From assembly GCA_949130495.1 (NCBI GenBank), contig OX422207.1, positions 787,018,384-787,082,383 on the forward strand: 64,000 bases of DNA, read 5' to 3'. Of this stretch, positions 11,431-23,220 are shown one piece after another; the first letter of the stretch is position 1; the number at the start of each line of letters is the position of its first letter. Under the pieces are notes generated by a model. It ran no database searches. It had not been told where the DNA came from and saw nothing but the letters and a program-made list of their open reading frames with translations. The position numbers were made by a program, and so were the translations under genes. The DNA is from Sambucus nigra (Eukaryota > Streptophyta > Magnoliopsida > Dipsacales > Adoxaceae).

Positions 11431-12318
11431 ATGATTTCTTTTTGTTGCCATTTCATTACAGGAGGTGACGCTGGTGCACAAAATCATCGAAAGGAAGATA
11501 AGGTATGTTCACACATTTGTCAAATCAATCTGCCTGATAATTTTAATGGTCACCCAAGAAAAGTGAACAAAGAAAAGATGGTAATAGGTTTTTATAAGAA
11601 TGTTCTACCTAGAGTGCTATATCCCCATGATGATCCTCTGGTCGTCACTCTGAGGGTACACATAGCAAAGGTGGATGGAATTTTTACAAATAATGGTAGC
11701 TCAGCCAATGTCATGCTTTATGATTGCTTCAAAGTACTGGGATTGCGTGACAGTAAATTGGATCCCTATCATAGGTCCCTAATCATCTTTTGGGGAGAAA
11801 AAGTGTATCATTTAGAAAATATCAAGTTGGAAGTTCTTATCGACACATGGCCTGCCTGCCGAATTGAAAGGATTCGCTTCTTCGTCTTATACAAGAATTT
11901 CCAATCAGCCTACAATATGATTATTGGTAGGGTCTCCTTAAAGAATTTTAAAGGAGTACCATCTACTGTACACCAGTGCTTAAAATTCCCCACACATTAT
12001 GGGGTCGACGTCGTTATGGGAAATCAAATTGAAGTTAAGGACTACTACTTTACATCAGTTGATCGGGAGGAAGTATATAAATTCGCCACTACTTACCAGA
12101 TTAAGACCTTAGATCCTTGTGAAGAGGTTGATTTAACTAAAGGACTTTTTATGGAGACAATGGAAACGATCATCCTGGACGACGATCACCTAAAGAGGAC
12201 TACACAAATTGGTTTGTCTCTTAAGACAACCCTCAAACATGAATTGATGAAATTCCTTAATGATTGTAAGCGTGTATTTTCTTGGAGCCATAAGGATATG
12301 CCTGGAATTGACCCATAA
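11431..12318 (+). pseudogene. Protease region of pol, element A
   Basis: The longest open frame in the left half (295 residues). It matches the Tat protease region: an active-site block reading IFTNNGSSANVMLYD where intact members have VDxGSS, then YNMIIGRVSLKNFKGVPSTV and HQCLKFPT, then a linker ending in HKDMPGIDP, which leads into the RT. The catalytic Asp is changed to Asn (codons at about 11687-11700), so the protease is predicted dead although the frame is open. The frame closes just before the RT fingers. Confidence 0.8.
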
Positions 12319-12867
12319 TTCATATGCCATGAATTGAATATCGTTAAGGACGCCAAGCCGAAGCGACGTGTGTTTAGTCCCAAGAAAAATGTGGCTATCC
12401 AGGTTTAAGGGGATAAGTTATAAAAAGCTAGATTAATTGAAGATGTCAAATACCCTAATTGGTTGGCCAACATGGTTATGGCAATAAAGAAGAACAACAA
12501 ATGGCATATGTGTGTCGATTTTAAAGATCTAAAAAAAGTTTCTCGAAAGATCACTTACCCTTGCTAAGAATCGACTAATTGGTCGATGCTACAACTTGGC
12601 ATGAGTTTCTCAGTTTCATGGATACCTACTCAGGGTACAACCAAATTAAAATAAAGTCGAAGGACAAGGATGGAACCTCATTTATCATCAGTCGAGGTAC
12701 TTAGTGCTACAACATTATTCCTTTTGGGCTCAAAAATTCTGGATCAACATACCAAAGGTTGGTGAATTAAGTTTTTGAAGAACAAATTGGTAAAAACATA
12801 GAGGTGTATGTGGATGACATGCTCACAAAGAGCAAAAAAATCACCCACCACATTATAGACAATCTTT
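12319..12867 (+). pseudogene. Truncated reverse transcriptase, element A
   Basis: RT blocks appear across shifting frames: WLANMVMAIKKNNKWHMCVD at about 12462-12520, ATTWHEFLSFMDTYSGYNQI near 12588-12645, IIPFGLKNSGSTYQRL near 12715, and the catalytic YVDDM at about 12808-12822. Coding similarity ends abruptly 40-50 bases later at 12867, where an LTR in the opposite orientation begins. RNase H and integrase are absent. Confidence 0.8.
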
Positions 12868-13415
12868 TGATGTCGAAATTTGGGTTTGATAATGCTGAAA
12901 TAATCTTATCTCAAATTACTCAATATTTATAATCACAAATGATAATAATGAGTTAGAAAGATATAAAAAGTGTAGATAGACATACATATTTTTTGTGGTT
13001 CAGCCTAGATATGGTGCCGATATCCACGGAGATAAAGTCAATATGTTTTTAGGATTCAGTTCAAGTCTCTTAGTAGCACTTTCTAGGGTTAGAATGAAGT
13101 GGTTCTATCCCTCAGCTAAAAGGGGAGTAATCTACTTATAGTAGTTGGAATTTTAAGAGATGGAATTCCTTTATACAGTAGATAATTATTTCTTTACACA
13201 ATAATAGGCAGATGGATATTTATTCACGTGCATGTGCATGGTGACTATTAAATAGTAGTCTACTGACTGTTCACCTTCATGGGTGTTGTCGGCTAGGTGC
13301 CCGACCACAAATTTTTTTAGCCAACCAGGCCTATTCGCTGTTTGAGGATTCAATGATAATGTTGACAGGTGTCACTATTTTATTGGTCCACGTGGCCTAA
13401 TTATTTTAGGCTACA
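12868..13415 (-). mobile_element. Inverted 548-bp LTR (element B)
   Basis: The reverse complement starts TGTAGCCTAAAATAATTAGG and ends TTTCGACATCA, and is homologous to the LTR at 9263-9810 along its whole length. Adjacent bases 13416-13430 read, on the minus strand, ATTGGGGGCTTTTGT, a plausible polypurine-type tract. The block is therefore best read as the 3' LTR of a minus-strand relative that joined or inserted into element A. The 5-bp flanks (TCTTT and ACAAA) do not match. Confidence 0.8.
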
Positions 13416-14119
13416 ACAAAAGCCCCCAATACTTTATTCTTGATGGGGTAGTGAAAGGATCTTGTATTCTTCTTTACAAGATGCTCAACATCTTGGAAAG
13501 GTGCTGGTCGGCTGCCGACCTCACAGACTTGTGAATTTCAATCTATAACATTAAGGCGGCAGCAATTTTATAAATAGTTAGAAAAATAACGAACCGTCTG
13601 AGGGTACGTTGGTTTTTTGAGTGTCTGGGGAAATGAGACGCCGTTAATATATGAAACGATGGTACATTTAATCATTTTAAACTTGGAGCTTAAGAGACGT
13701 TATCCCACCTTGAATTTCAAATTCCATCTCTCACTATTGAGCTTTTTACTCTGATATTAAGAAGAGAACTGTTGTTGACTATTTGTCTTCACTGTAAGAA
13801 TCTTTTCCTTCTCGTCTTTTCTTTTATGAGTTTTTTCATTGGTTTATATTGTTGATGATAGTTATTTGGAGGGGGTTAGAACCGAGCATAGAATTACAGA
13901 GTGGGTAGAAATTGAGTTGGTCGATCACGTATATATGTGACACCAAAATCAGCGCCCACACTTTCTCAATGGTAAAATATAACATCTTTTACACAATTTT
14001 TTATCTCAGGGAGCGGTCCGTAAGAGACAAGAATGTTGATGTTCAAACCTCAAGCATGAATTATCACAATATACATGCATATTCATCAAAAATATGTGTG
14101 TATAAGATAAACGCATAAT
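13416..14119. other. Probable interior of element B, no gene seen
   Basis: It begins with the polypurine-type tract of the inverted LTR. The rest contains no recognisable coding sequence; the 68-residue frame at 13912-14118 has no motif. It probably holds the 3' untranslated interior of element B and an unresolved junction with the next element. Confidence 0.45.
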
Positions 14120-14124
14120 CTTCA

Positions 14125-16449
14125 ATAATACGTGACCTCACTACCGCTATATCCGAGTCCGAATCATTTGTCGATCACATCATAGGGAAGGAGAAACCTA
14201 ATTGAGATGCTTCAGCCCCAATGGAGCGAACGGGTAACTATGGAAAAGGTGGGGGAGATTGACCTCCCAATATCAATAAGGGAACTTGGGGCCTACCCAT
14301 GGACAAGGATGGGCAATATTACAACAATCAAGAGAGGAGGCAACCCAAACCTGGGTCTTGCATGATTTATGATGGGGAACATTAGGCTAGGTATTTGTAA
14401 CAATCCCGAGCGACCAAAAAGACACATGCGGCGTGCTACTAAGCTAAAACTAATCTAAATCCATCAATCAACAAGTATAGAGAATCTAAATTTCCACAGT
14501 TTAAATGAAATAAAACCACAAATTCTATTCCCACAAAAAGATTACAATAAAGTCTCTCGAATATAAGCTTCTCCAACTAAAAATTACACCACTAATTATT
14601 ACAACAAAAATACATCTTCCAATCCATGCTCTAAAATAATTCTCCAATATACTTCATAGCGTCCCAATCCACCCTAGCCTGACAACTAAAAGAAAATACG
14701 GGGAAGTACACAATATGGCAGGAATAGATGCTAAAAAACAATAGCACGATGAATAAATCGCAACAATACGAATCCGCGTATACAAATAAAATGCAATAGT
14801 CAAGCATTATATCAATATTAATTTCTCAACAACACATCAATGAATCACCAGGACTCACCTCACCGCGCCTATGCATTCTTAAGCATATTCAGATTTTGGA
14901 CTTTTGGCGGGTGCCCATTATCCCTGCCATATTAAAATCTCATGACACTATGCTCAAATAACAATATAATATAACAAAATAAATAAATATCAAGATTCCA
15001 ACAATTTTTATACTTCAAATGAATATCATAATTCAACATGAGTGGAATCGATATAGAAAAACAAACGAAATACTCTTGAGAGAATTTAGGAGCATATTGT
15101 GTAAGTCCCGTACTTCAAAATCATCACATGAATTGACGCATATGTTCAGCCTAAAAAATCAGATCACATCATCACGTTCCTCTCGCAAAAACAATCAAAT
15201 CTTGTTCTGGCCCAAACACGAGAAAACACCAAATAAGCCTTCTAATCTAAGGTTGAAATCTTGAATAAGTTTGGGGCTATGGTTTGTAGATGAAAGGGAG
15301 TGATTTTTTAGAGGTCTTCTTGTTGAAAAGTTTGAGAAAAAGTGATTTGAAAAGCCAAGCCACAAATTTTTTGATATATAAAGGATTAAGAGTTTGATTA
15401 AGAAAAGAGTTCTAATTAGATACAAACACTAAAAACTTTATTTCGAACGATCAGGCCATTGGAATTGGATGAAAGTTAGAGGAGAATTAGATGAAGACGG
15501 GAGGAAGCTGTATAAAAAGTTTCAGCTCGATCGGATGGTCCAATATGTTTAAATATTTTTTTTGTAGAGAGTTTTATATTTTGAGGACTCTTAGAGAGTT
15601 TTATGTTTTGAGGACTCTTTTATATAATAAAAATTCAATTAAAACTCCATTTTAATTCTAATTCCAATTCCGTTTGAAAATTTATTTTTCAACTATAAAA
15701 ACCAATATTTTAAATTATAAAATTTATAAAATCCAAAATTTCATTTTTCTCTGATTTCCAAAATTAATTTAAAAAATTTCCATTTAAAAAATTCGGGTTG
15801 TTACAGTATTGTCCAAAGAAAAATTCCTTTATATCCATTATGACAAGGTAGGAGGCTACCCAAGTGTTGCAACAAAAACATGATTGTGAGGAAACACAAG
15901 TTATGGGTTCACTCTAGGTTCTCAATGCCATGAATGTTATGGTTGAGATTGGGGCACCTAAGTGTCAAGGCAACGAATTCATGTACATGGATGCCATCAT
16001 TAATGGGTTGCCAATAAGAGATTTAGTCGACACAAGTGCGACACATAACTTTGTCCAAATCAAGGAGTCCATTTAGGCCTCAAGGAAATAAAGGAAGGAG
16101 GAAAGATTAAATCGGTGAACGCATTGCGAATATTATACATGGATAAGCACATGGTGTGCACTCAAGTCTTGCAAGATGGCATGGAATGGTTAACTACACG
16201 GTAATTTCCATGGATAATTTTAAGGTCGTCGTAGGTATAGAGTTGTTAAGGAAGGAAAAAACCGTAGTGTTGTCGAGTGCAACATCGACATGTCTTATGA
16301 AAAATGGGATGCCATGCATGGTTCCAACATCGCTAGGGAGAACTAATTGGACAAAGACTATGTCATCCATGAAAGTTTTAGAGGATGCGTCAAACGCCAA
16401 GGAAAAAAGGAAACGCAAAAGACGTCGAAGGCCGAGACGTACGACATAG
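14125..16449 (+). pseudogene. gag-protease remnant of chromovirus-like element C, split by a solo LTR
   Basis: 14133-14395 encodes the end of gag (DLTTAISESESFVDHI near its start) and the beginning of a zinc knuckle, CMIYDGEH. The knuckle resumes after the inserted LTR at 15806 with YCPKK. The second cysteine of the CX2CX4HX4C pattern is Tyr. Downstream are VLNAMNVMVEIGAP, a protease active site LVDTSATHNFVQIKE (about 16024-16068; Gly of the usual DTGATHNF changed to Ser), and VISMDNFKVVVGIELLRKE with GMPCMVPT up to about 16330. After that the frame goes straight to a polypurine tract and the 3' LTR: RT, RNase H and integrase are missing. Several stops lie in the frame. Confidence 0.8.
14396..15805 (-). 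mobile_element. Solo LTR, 1410 bp, with perfect TSD
   Basis: Termini are TGTAACAATCCCGA and TTCGGGTTGTTACA, nearly perfect inverted repeats of the TG...CA kind. The target duplication GTATT occupies 14391-14395 and 15806-15810. There is no internal retroelement sequence, so this is a solo LTR left by LTR-LTR recombination. The minus orientation is tentative, from the TGTAACAACCCGAATT start typical of gypsy LTRs. The minus-strand frame 15195-15425 is not convincing as a gene. Confidence 0.9.
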
Positions 16450-16487
16450 GTGCAACGAGGGTGTTGCACGAATTTAGTGGGGGAGGA

Positions 16488-17011
16488 TGTCAAGTACTGG
16501 GCATTTTCTGCAATTTTCTGGCTTAAAGGCTACATATCTACACAATAATTCTTTGGATTATCCTAGAGTAATCTAGTATTATCTAGTGTTGTGTAGTATA
16601 TTATGGAATAATGTAGGGTTTGCTATAGTAATCTAGAGCATACTTATAGTATATTGAGTATTCTAGAATATTAAGGAAATATGTAGACTTATAGAATGTT
16701 TCCATAAGGAGGTGGGAACCTTCTGAAAAGTTAATCTAATCCATTCATTTAGTTTAGTCTCCACCATCCATTGAGGAGGTGAGATGCCAATAAATAGGTA
16801 GGAGGTCATTCGGCCAAACCATCCAAGCCAACCTTTGTAATTTACTCTCAAGTAATACAAATACTTTCCCTTATGTTCTACTCACTCCATTCTTCTCCCT
16901 TCTCTATCACTTATGTTATAACTTTGCTAGATTGCTGGGCTTACTTATTAATTCATCGATCATTGTAATGCTAAGCGTCGCATGGAGTAGCTAAAGCTTA
17001 ACCCCATGACA
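16488..17011 (+). mobile_element. 3' LTR of element C
   Basis: Preceded by a polypurine tract, AGTGGGGGAGGA (16476-16487). The LTR starts TGTCAAGTACTGGG and ends CCCATGACA, giving matching TGTCA/TGACA ends. A TATA-like AATAAATAGG lies near 16789 and TA-rich CTAGAATATT repeats fill the first 200 bases. No 5' partner is in the window. Confidence 0.8.
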
Positions 17012-18037
17012 CTTGGCACCAAACTCCACAAGTCCCCAATGTCCATATCATCTTTGTCAAGTTCAAAGTAAGGAAACAATAAAAAAATCAGTAGATAAAG
17101 TAAATTTGCTCACTTGGAACTATTAAATAGAAGGTATTTAGGGGTAGCAATTCCTATTTTGGGTTGGGTCACGGGCGGACACCACACAACACAATAAGGG
17201 TTTTTTGGACACAAAAGCGCACGACTACCACGATTTCATAAATTTTACACTAAATTAAACATAAATAGATACAAAAACTCGAATAAAACATGACTAACAT
17301 GATAAGACATGATAACATGACTCATAATTTTGATATGAATACGATACGATACATATTAAATCAGATACTCTAAGAACCGAGAAAGATAAAATCAGATAAT
17401 TTAAGAACCAAGAAATATTGAATTAGATAATCTAAGAACCAAGAAATATTAAATCATATAATTTAAGAACCAAGAATGATTATAATAAATGAATTTCGTA
17501 GGAGATATACCAAAAAAGTTATGAAAATCCTTCCCAAATAAGTAACAACACCATCATGTACCTAGTCGATCATGTTGATCTCTCTTCAGGTATGCATAAA
17601 TAGTTTTTCCTTGGTTGGCCAACCATGAGTCTAAACCTAATATCTTAGTTATCGCTGAAAACACTTCTCCATTTTGTATTCTTGATGTTAAACAACAGAG
17701 TTTACATTTGTTGAATTTAGAATACTCCTCCATCAATCTTGAAAGCCAGTAAGCCTTGTATTTTGGTAAAAAGAATAAACTAAGTTCAACCAGATCGTTA
17801 GGGTTTTCCTCATTAGGCAAGACTGAAGATGTTATGAGATAATGGTTTCCCTCAATGTGTTTTGTGAATGTGAATGAAACTTGCGTATGGAGGCTATCGG
17901 GGAAGGGTACCATTTGTGTAACTAAGAGAGAAGTATTTCGGGTAAAAAATGTGGTTGGTCAAATTGTATTTCAATAGAAGGTTGAAAATCAAGAGGAGAA
18001 TGATTATATGTTTAGTTTCAAAGCAGTAATATAGGTA

Positions 18038-18040
<3 letters not shown>
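17012..18040. repeat. AT-rich stretch with a 33-bp tandem repeat
   Basis: About 17350-17482 holds four degenerate copies of a roughly 33-bp unit centred on TAATNTAAGAACCAAGAAAT. Upstream, 17150-17330 is AT-rich and rich in ACATGATAAGACATGATAAC-type short repeats. One minus-strand ORF is listed separately. Confidence 0.7.
17554..17913 (-). CDS. Unrecognised 119-residue ORF
   Basis: Open from an ATG at 17911-17913 to a stop at 17554-17556. The product has balanced composition, unlike the AT-driven frames around it: polar N-terminus with FTKHIEGNHYLITSSV, a middle block LVELSLFFLPKYKAYWLSRL, two cysteine pairs in KCKLCCL, and an end AYLKRDQHDRLGT. I recognise no domain. It could be an exon of a host gene fragment or part of a decayed transposon protein. 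Neighbours are a retroelement LTR and a TA microsatellite, which favours a remnant. Confidence 0.35.
   Translation of the reverse strand: MVPFPDSLHTQVSFTFTKHIEGNHYLITSSVLPNEENPNDLVELSLFFLPKYKAYWLSRLMEEYSKFNKCKLCCLTSRIQNGEVFSAITKILGLDSWLANQGKTIYAYLKRDQHDRLGT

Positions 18041-18102
<62 letters not shown>
18041..18102. repeat. (TA)n microsatellite, about 62 bp
   Basis: Uninterrupted TA dinucleotides, about 31 units. The run ends in TACTAGGGTATGTCCGTGCC, a context often seen beside plant Helitron-like ends. Confidence 0.95.
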
Positions 18103-18103
<1 letters not shown>

Positions 18104-19560
18104 TAGGGTATGTCCGTGCCTGAAGGCACGCTGATAATTTTGAAAATCATAAAGTCGTGTATGATGTAAATAATAAATATTTTATATGTTAGAAGTGTAA
18201 AATTTGAAAGTATAGATTTAAGTCATACAATTTATTTACAATGCATGTGTAAACAATTTAGAAAATTTTGACAGTATTACCTTTGTTTATTGTACTGTTG
18301 ACCCTGTTTAAAAAATTTCAACAACAATAGTAATAGTCCATCTTAGACCTCATACAAATATCATAATCAATCAATGTAACTCAACTTGTCGATATACAAA
18401 AATTGCATCAATAAATAAATAAAATTTTGGGAGAGTTTCATTTGTTTATATTCGTATACACCCTACTTAAGAAATAAAAACACTCCTACATTACTAATAC
18501 ATGAAGTTGTTCCAATCGATTTCGATAAATGGCTCATTAAACGAAAAAAGATGGCTCATATATATATGTACTACCAGAGTATTATTCTCAAACCTGAAGG
18601 CACGACGAAAATTTTCCAAAATACGTAATCGTAAAACGGTGAAAATTTATCAAAATATGTAATCGCAAAACGACAAAAAATTTCAAAGTACATAATTATA
18701 AAATGATAAAAATTTTGTTCCCCGACGAAACAGTGGAACTTGGAATATATGAAATTATTTCCCCAAGATGAAGATTTAATGGTGAAATAATCATTCGTTC
18801 TTTAAGGTAGGAGTAAAACGACAAAAAAATTCAAACTAAATAATTGCAAAACGACAAAAATTTCGTTCCCCAACAAAACAAAATGTGATTTTAAAATTGA
18901 TCATAATCTTCCTTATTTATATACATACCTAATTTGATGAATACGTGAGTGTTCCACTTTATAACATGATAACTATTCCATATACATACCTAATTTGATG
19001 AATTTCACCAAAAATCTTAATTACACAATATAAAAAATGATAAAAGAAACGGATTTTTTTTCAAAGTACGCGATCGCAAAACGACAAAAATTTTCAAACT
19101 GCATAACTATAAAACGACAAAAATTTTATTCCCCACAAAACAAAGTGTAATTTTTAAAAAAATTGACCATAATCTCCTCAATTTGTAGGATTGTCCACAC
19201 GTTCTAACAAATAATCCAACATCATTCACATAGTCTAAATTCATCAAACAAATTTACATATAACATGAAATATATAATATTCATCAATCAAATTCACATT
19301 ATGTCACAAAAAAATGAAGTGTCAATTTAAAAAAAATGGATATTATCTCCATTTATTGGACTATCCACCCTTCGTGGGGGGATAATAAACAATCCAACAA
19401 TATTCAAATAGTCCAAAGTCATCAAACAAAACTAAAATAACAGCTTGTGTGTGATATACAAAAACCAACTCAACATTGTATATCCCACATGTGGGAGGTG
19501 CCCTGCCACACACTTTCATCGTGGTGGTCTTAGTTGCTCCTGATTCATTCCAACACCTGA
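18104..19560. repeat. Dispersed degenerate repeats, Helitron-like context
   Basis: GTGCCTGAAGGCAC at 18116-18129 is a perfect short hairpin, and CCTGAAGGCACG recurs near 18594. ACGACAAAAATTT followed by CCCC(A/G)ACGAAACA-type blocks recur at about 18600-18740, 18815-18890 and 19075-19145. Two larger copies of a TGGACTATCCAC to ATCCAACA-ATTCA block lie near 19190-19250 and 19362-19430. These point to a repeat-built element, but neither a Rep/helicase gene nor a CTRR 3' end was found. The 70-residue minus frame 19361-19573 is unrecognised. Confidence 0.45.
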
Positions 19561-19574
19561 AAAGTAATAACAAA

Positions 19575-22500
19575 TTAGTTCACCAAAATGTTGGATTACT
19601 TCTAACTATTGAATGGTACCTTACCACTATAGTGACCCCCAAGATATCAAAATAGTGAATGGCGCCTTCCTGAAAATCTCTATAGGCTGAATGACATAGC
19701 TAGTCTTTAGGATGGCTATCTTCTTTTTTCTTCAAATCTGAGCACCTACGGAAAAAAAAATCAATATAAACATAAAAATCCATACATATAATTGAGAGAG
19801 AAAATGATTGTTCTTGGTTGTGGTTGCCAATATAGGGAGAGAAGAGGGAGTGGGGTGATTTTGACGATTCAAAGTGAATTTTTCAAATTAAAGTAGAGTG
19901 CTTTACATAATTATTGAGTTTTGACAATAAACAGCGCACGATATTACATGGAAATTTTTTGGATGTATTCAACGACATCAAGTTTTGATGTGCTCCAATC
20001 ACATGATTTTTTATTTTTTAAGAAGTCTTCTCTCACTTCATTTAATGGTTCATTATCTCATTTTCAAGTGATGTTCTCTTGCTTCATTTAATACGGAATA
20101 AAATAATTTACACCATTTATATATAAAAAAAGAATGACATTTTTATACTATAAGATTTTTTCTTTAATAACAGTTTTTATTTATAAAATATTACAAAAAT
20201 GTTTAAATGTATTTAAAACTGTTTTTTAAATAAAAAAGTTAAAAAATAATTTTCTATATAAACTATTATTTTTTTTAAATATTTGCTGTTTTTTGAAAAA
20301 GTTAAAAAACGTGTTTTGTTAAACTATTTTTCATATATAGACATTTTTTATATATTAACAGTTTTTTTATAGATAAAAAATGTAAAAATATACTTTAAAT
20401 ATTTCTTTAAACTGATTTTTTGAAAATAAAATGTTAATTTATATTTCTAATATATAAAAAACAATTTTTTAATGTTTTTTCGCCATTCAAAAAACTGTTT
20501 TTGTACAACAAAAACAAATGCAAAAAAAAAAACTGTTTAATATGTTAATATATTAACACATTTTTATTTATTTAAACACATTTTTTAATGTTTAATGTTG
20601 TTAACATTTTTTTAATGTTATTAACAATTTTTAATATGTTAGTTTATAAACAAATTATATAGATTGTCTTGTAGATTTGACCATAGCAGGTCTAAGTCCA
20701 TATAGGTCATTGCTGTAGGCGTGTGTTCCTCAAAAGGAAGATTTGTCCCTAGCAGGTCATCGACCAAAACCAAGAGTTGTTTCTTTTTTGTATAATCACT
20801 CATCTCTTTATATTATATATATTTGCATGCGTGTATGCCTGATAAATGAAATATGGATGTGTGTCCTGTTGTTTTAATATAATTAATATATACCATAGCT
20901 GTTGGCGTGTAAATCTCTTGGGCTGATTTGACCGCCCCTTGTTTTACACAAAAATCAACACACGGTTTGTTTTTTTCAAAGTTGGTTTGGTTTTTAAACG
21001 ACGTCGTCTAGCCTTAGTCTATAATCCACCATCTGTTTTTAAGCCCACGGTTTTTAACAAAACCGAAAATGGTTTTGTTCACTTTTACCAAAACGACGCC
21101 GCTCCATTCTTTGTCCAATAGTAAATTTTGTTTAGTTGATTATAGCTAGCTCCCCTTTCTCTCACTCACTTGACAAACAACATGGATAGTTGTCCTAACA
21201 GTAACTCATACCAAAACAATTCAAAGCTACCAGGAACATTACCTACAAAAATTCCATTTTAAATTTTTAAAAGGAAATAAAAAATAAAAAACATTTTAAA
21301 ATTTTAGTAATAAAAGAAACTTTTAAAATTTTAGTAATAAAAGAAACGAAATCAATTTACCTTTAAAGCATAAACAAAAAGGAAAATAAAAAAAACATAT
21401 CTTATAAGAATTTTGTACTTTTAAATCATTTACTCCCTAAGAAATTTAAAAAAAAATCCAAACCCAGATCTGTAAACGATTGTGAACCAAACCCAAAAAC
21501 TCAATCTCGAAACCTAGATTTCCAATCCCAGATCACATTTAAAACATTTACCTTTAAAAAGGCAAACACAAAAACATATATTAGAATCTTAAGAGCTTCA
21601 GGAGTTTTTACTCTCACATCCCAATTGCAATTTATTTTCAGAGCATAAATTAAAAAAAAAATACACCTGGCACAAAGCAAAGTAAAACCCAAATCTTTTT
21701 GTTGGCGGCTAAACTAACCAGAGCAGTCCGCGAGCTCCATCGCAGTGACGATGGTTTCGTACCAGATGCGGAGAAGAGATAAAATGGTTTCGTACTACCC
21801 GCGAGCTCAAACAGTGACGATGGTTTCCATTACAGTGACGCTGGTTTCGTACCACCCGCGAGCTCGAATAGTGCAGAGAACACCCAAAAAATTAAAAAGT
21901 CAGTAAGTGTAGGTGTGTTTGCCCATGCTTTGTAAACAAACCAAATAAAAAATTGAAACAAACCTGTAAGAGGGTTGGAGAGATAAAATGGGAGAACGGA
22001 AGTGTCCTGGTGCTTCTTCCCTCTTTAAAGGAATCCAAACCTATACCTGAAGAGAAAAAAAATCATCACTGCAATATAAATATCTTAACAGATCTCAACA
22101 AAAGAAAGAAATGCAAGGAAGAGAGACATGGGTAAAGAGTGACATATGTGCAAGTCGCGTCTAGATGTTTTGACATATGTGCACATTAGATAGGCTCCTC
22201 AAATTAAAGTATCATTTCCCATCTTTCTCGATCCACGAAAATGTACGGGACAGTCTTACAGTTTTCGTCCGCCATTAGTTATTGTAAGAAAAAGAGCAAG
22301 AGGAAGGAGAAGAAACTCACTGAAAAAAATTTAGAATGGGAAGCGGACCACATAGAAAAGTGAGATCTAAAAAAAGTGCAAAGCTTCTTCCATGCTTCCT
22401 TGAGTGGTTAACCACAAACATTTGTGAACCACATTACACAGGTATATGTAGATCTAAAAAAAATTAAACAGAAATCGGAGAGTGTGAGGGAAATTTAATA

Positions 22501-23220
22501 TCTCAAAAATTCAAGATCTAAAAATCAAACATAGAAACCTGGAATAATTACTCAACCTTGTATGGAGGCGGACATGGGAACATCTGTGAGGAAGGCCAAA
22601 GTGGATGGGGGTGGATAGTTATGGAGCTCGGAGGGAGAGGAAGGTCGAGGGTAAGAGTGGGAGAAATGGTGGTGAGGATCTCAAAGAGAGAGAGGTTAGG
22701 TTACAAGTAGATTTGATGGGTTTCTAAGAGAGGAGAAATATTAAGGGAGGAGAAATATTGAGTGTCTCGAGCCATGCGCTCTGTTAAGATTTGATTACAA
22801 ACTTACCCTCAATTTTGAATTTTAATATAGAGGGGGAATAAATTGGAGTGTGTTAAAAGAGGGGGAAATCAAAAAACAAAGGGCAAAATAGAAAGTGTAA
22901 AAAAAATTCTAATGAATGACATCGTACTTGAATCTTATGACATACATAAGTCTTATACTTTATTTTTTATATATATATAAAAATTACAAAAACAAGTAGT
23001 CAAGATAATTTAATAAAATTAACATATTAAATATTACATAATAAGACTTAAATGTAAATCAAATGAATGCAGTGAAATCGAGCGGGAAGCTAACTTACAT
23101 GATGACAGTAAATTTCATATAATTCATTCATTTGTTTCCATCTCACCGTGTTCATAACGTGTCTTGGCTATGTCTACAAAATGTAAACCTTCTTTAAAAT
23201 GTCAAAAAATTCATACACAT
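19575..23220. other. AT-rich stretch without recognised genes
   Basis: 3.6 kb in which I find no family motif on either strand. 20090-20660 is extreme AT low complexity built from AAAAACTGTTTTT and TTTTTAA words. 21720-21870 repeats GTGACGATGGTTTCGTACC with CCCGCGAGCTC. 22125-22190 repeats TGACATATGTGCA twice. 22590-22760 is purine-rich. Short frames (for example 20939-21121, 21501-21692) are not credible. Confidence 0.55.

Noticed and set aside
20090..20660. AAAAACTG/CAGTTTTT-rich block considered as a matrix-attachment or origin-like element
   Set aside because: Only AT low complexity is visible; no specific signal can be supported.
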